64,000 bases of DNA, taken from the NCBI RefSeq assembly GCF_003201475.1, contig NZ_QJJK01000007.1, forward strand, positions 310,001-374,000. The letters run 5' to 3'. The stretch is from Chelatococcus asaccharovorans. GTDB lineage: Bacteria; Pseudomonadota; Alphaproteobacteria; Rhizobiales; Beijerinckiaceae. Below, in pieces: positions 61,884 through 64,000 of the stretch. Position 1 is the stretch's first letter, and the number at the start of each line of letters is the position of its first letter. The notes under the pieces are model-generated. The model had not been told where the DNA came from, did no database searches, and was given only the letters and a program-made list of their open reading frames with translations. The position numbers were made by a program, and so were the translations under genes.

Positions 61884-63071
61884 ATGAATCGTAGAAATTT
61901 TGCATTATTTGCTGCCGTGTGCCTCAGCTTTTCCGGGCGCGCTCAGGCGACCGAGACGGATGACCGCACGCGCGTGGGAAACATCGTCGACGCGGCGGTT
62001 CGACCAATGATGGTTGAAGGTGACATCCCGGGAGCAGCAGTCGGCGTTACGGTCGGCGGAAAGGAGTACGTTTTCTGCTATGGCGTTGCCGATAAGAAAA
62101 GTGGCAGGAAGGTAACGAGTGATACAATCTTTGAGATTGGCTCTGTCAGCAAAACGTTTACGGCGACCCTGGGTGCTTATGCTCAGGTGCAGGGAGTGCT
62201 TTCCCCTAGCGATCCGGCCAGCAAGTATCTTCCTGCTCTCAGTGGCACGGAATTCGACCGGGTTCGTGTTCTTGACCTCGCAACGTTCACGGCAGGTGGC
62301 CTGCCTCTCCAATTTCCCGACGAGGTAACAACCCACGATCAGATGATCGCGTTTTATAGAGCGTGGAAACCCGATCAGCGGCCAGGCACAAGCAGGCGCT
62401 ATTCGAATCCAAGCATCGGACTATATGGGCATTTAGCTGCGAAAAGCATGGCTATGCCGTTCGATGAGCTGATGCAGAAGCACCTTCTGTCCGCTCTTGG
62501 GTTGAAGCACTCGTTCATCACCGTTCCCAACAGCCAGATCGAGAACTACGCCTTCGGGTATACGAAAGAGAACAAGCGGATCCGGGTTGCGCCTGGCCTG
62601 TTCGATGCAGAGGCATATGGCGTGAAGAGCACCGCCGCTGATGTGCTCCGGTTCGTGAAAGCCAATATCGACGCAGGCGATGGGGAAAGCGCGCTTCATC
62701 GCGCGATCCTGCAGACACATATCGGCCGTTTTCAGATTGGCCCCATGGCGCAAGGCCTGGGATGGGAGATCGTGCGATATCCGACCAGTCTGGATACACT
62801 GCTTGCCGCGAATTCTTCCGAGATGGCTTTCACGCCCCAGAAGGCAATTCCGATCGCACCAACCGCAAGGCCCTTGGACGACATCCTGATCAATAAAACC
62901 GGGTCGACGAATGGTTTCGCTGCGTATGCCGCGTTCGTGCCAAAAGAAAAAGTCGGCGTTGTAATTCTCGCGAACAAGAATTTTCCTATTCCGGCGCGCG
63001 TGAACGCCGCGTATGCGATCTTGCGCGCAATCGGGGCTGCGACCAGTCCGACCAAGGGTCAGCGCAGATAA
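61884..63071 (+). CDS. ampC: Class C (AmpC-type) beta-lactamase
   Basis: A 395-residue periplasmic class C beta-lactamase with an N-terminal signal peptide (MNRRNFALFAAVCLSFSGRA). The three active-site boxes are present: SVSK at residues 87-90 (nucleophile Ser87), YSN in SRRYSNPSIGLY and KTG in ILINKTGSTNGF. The length is normal, and the GGAAAGGA upstream supports the ATG at 61884. It hydrolyses cephalosporins and penicillins by family. The gene stands 740 bases from ampR, with the remains of a class A gene in between. Confidence 0.95.
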   Translation: MNRRNFALFAAVCLSFSGRAQATETDDRTRVGNIVDAAVRPMMVEGDIPGAAVGVTVGGKEYVFCYGVADKKSGRKVTSDTIFEIGSVSKTFTATLGAYAQVQGVLSPSDPASKYLPALSGTEFDRVRVLDLATFTAGGLPLQFPDEVTTHDQMIAFYRAWKPDQRPGTSRRYSNPSIGLYGHLAAKSMAMPFDELMQKHLLSALGLKHSFITVPNSQIENYAFGYTKENKRIRVAPGLFDAEAYGVKSTAADVLRFVKANIDAGDGESALHRAILQTHIGRFQIGPMAQGLGWEIVRYPTSLDTLLAANSSEMAFTPQKAIPIAPTARPLDDILINKTGSTNGFAAYAAFVPKEKVGVVILANKNFPIPARVNAAYAILRAIGAATSPTKGQRR

Positions 63072-63220
63072 GGGGCGTTGGTGCGCAATCAACGCGCGTT
63101 GGCAGGCCAGAAGCGCACGATGGTCGTCGCAGGTTTCTGGCGGATTCACGCCAAACCGCAAGATCGGTCGAGCAAGTTGCGGCTCTTGGTGACTTAACTG
63201 GCGCGGCCACGGAGGAAGGA

Positions 63221-64000
63221 ATGATGAAGGCGGCGCTTCGGACCTATCATGCCCGCATGCGGCGGGTGCTGGACCATATCGACCGGCATCTCGACCGCGA
63301 TCTCGACCTGGAATCGGTGAGCGGCATCGCGGCCTTCTCGAAGTTTCATTTCCACCGGCAGTTCGTGGCGACCTTCGGGTTGTCCGTGCACCGCTATGTC
63401 CAGCTTGCTCGCATGAAGCGCGCTTCGTACCGGCTGGCTTACAGCGACGCCCAGAGCGTCACGGACATCGCGATGGATGCCGGCTACGAGGCGCCGGACG
63501 CCTTTGCCCGCGCCTTTCGGCAACGGTTCGGGCAATCGCCGTCGTCCTTCCGGAAATCTCCCGATTGGGAAACGTGGCTGGCGGCCTTCGGGCCTCTCGA
63601 GAACGCGAGGAACAAGCTCATGCAGACAACATTCACCGCAATGGACGTGACGATCCGCGACGTGCCGCCGACGCCGGTGGCGATCTTCGAGCATCGGGGC
63701 GACCCGGCGACGCTCGGCGCCACCATCCAGCGGTTCATCGCGTGGCGCAAGGCCGCCGGCCTTCACCCCAAGACAAATCCGACCTTCAACGTCTGGCGTT
63801 CCGAGCGCTGTCCCGAGCAGCCGGCTGATTACAGCGTGGACCTCTGTGTCGGGACCGACCAGCCGATCGAGCCGAACAGCGAGGTCAAGGCCGGCGAGAT
63901 CCCCGGCGGCCGCTGCGCGGTGCTGCGGGTCGTCGGCAACACCCACAATCTGGAGCCCGCCGCGCTCTATCTCTATCGCGACTGGTTGCCGGCCAGCGGC
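63221..64000 (+). CDS. AraC-family regulator with GyrI-like domain (cut by window end)
   Basis: A partial gene with 260 codons in the window. The N-terminal AraC double HTH begins at residue 10: LDLESVSGIAAFSKFHFHRQ, then QSVTDIAMDAGYEAPDAFAR and AFRQRFGQSPSSFRK. From about residue 145 a GyrI-like effector domain follows (TIRDVPPTPVAIFEHRGDPA and EIPGGRCAVLRVVGNTHN). The ribosome binding site GGAGG is at 63211-63215; ATGs at 63221 and 63224 are both possible. The family includes regulators like Rob and SoxS-related sensors of hydrophobic compounds. Confidence 0.92.
   Translation, partial: MMKAALRTYHARMRRVLDHIDRHLDRDLDLESVSGIAAFSKFHFHRQFVATFGLSVHRYVQLARMKRASYRLAYSDAQSVTDIAMDAGYEAPDAFARAFRQRFGQSPSSFRKSPDWETWLAAFGPLENARNKLMQTTFTAMDVTIRDVPPTPVAIFEHRGDPATLGATIQRFIAWRKAAGLHPKTNPTFNVWRSERCPEQPADYSVDLCVGTDQPIEPNSEVKAGEIPGGRCAVLRVVGNTHNLEPAALYLYRDWLPASG

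Noticed and set aside
63194-63946. Minus-strand frame at the window end
   Set aside because: It lies opposite a clear AraC-family gene with a good ribosome binding site that runs off the window.
5675-64000. Right attachment site of the island
   Set aside because: I looked for a second copy of the guaA 3' end and found none in the window; nothing is reported as attR.

Overview
The window is high-GC DNA with the housekeeping order guaB - MAPEG - RsmB-type rRNA methyltransferase - acyltransferase-like gene - guaA (1-5674). That order and the overall look point to an alphaproteobacterium, probably of the Hyphomicrobiales. The genus is not fixed by anything seen here.

Directly after the guaA stop codon sit hairpins, a cluster of TGACGGTA octamers and a P4-type tyrosine integrase, followed by a small AlpA-type regulator. 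This is the left end of a genomic island integrated at the 3' end of guaA. I found no second copy of the guaA 3' end, so the right end lies beyond base 64000 and the island covers at least 58 kb of the window.

The island is a chain of short modules, most of them one regulator read away from a small operon: GlxA/isochorismatase-like hydrolase; LysR/MFS-MFS-GST; LysR/SDR-flavin protein; MarR/DoxX-Rieske-GST; MocR/LysE; TetR/alcohol dehydrogenase; HxlR/alpha-beta hydrolase; LysR/MFS-EthD; LysR/GST; LuxR/2-hydroxyacid operon; AraC/isochorismatase-like-MFS; TetR/MFS; TrmB/RidA-MFS-cupin; AmpR/beta-lactamases. Several spacers carry clear palindromic operators. Seams between modules hold gene debris: LysR ends, an IS66 remnant, a relaxase C-terminus, a DDE transposase piece, copies of the alpA gene and a copied GST 3' end.

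The most distinctive block is 34.4-49.8 kb. It has a UbiD decarboxylase and a phenolic acid decarboxylase, a LuxR regulator, and a tight plus-strand operon of quinone-type D-lactate dehydrogenase, benzoylformate-decarboxylase-like ThDP enzyme, two small proteins with nitrile-hydratase-leader-like (NHLP) domains, a CocE/NonD hydrolase and a malic enzyme. An aromatic-type flavin monooxygenase, a cupin and two exported small proteins follow. The enzymes suggest oxidation and decarboxylation of a 2-hydroxy acid, possibly aromatic. The two NHLP-like proteins have no RiPP maturation or export genes beside them, and this is the best candidate for an undescribed system.

The right part (60.2-63.1 kb) holds an AmpR-type regulator, a decayed class A beta-lactamase gene and an intact class C beta-lactamase. 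The window ends inside an AraC-family gene.
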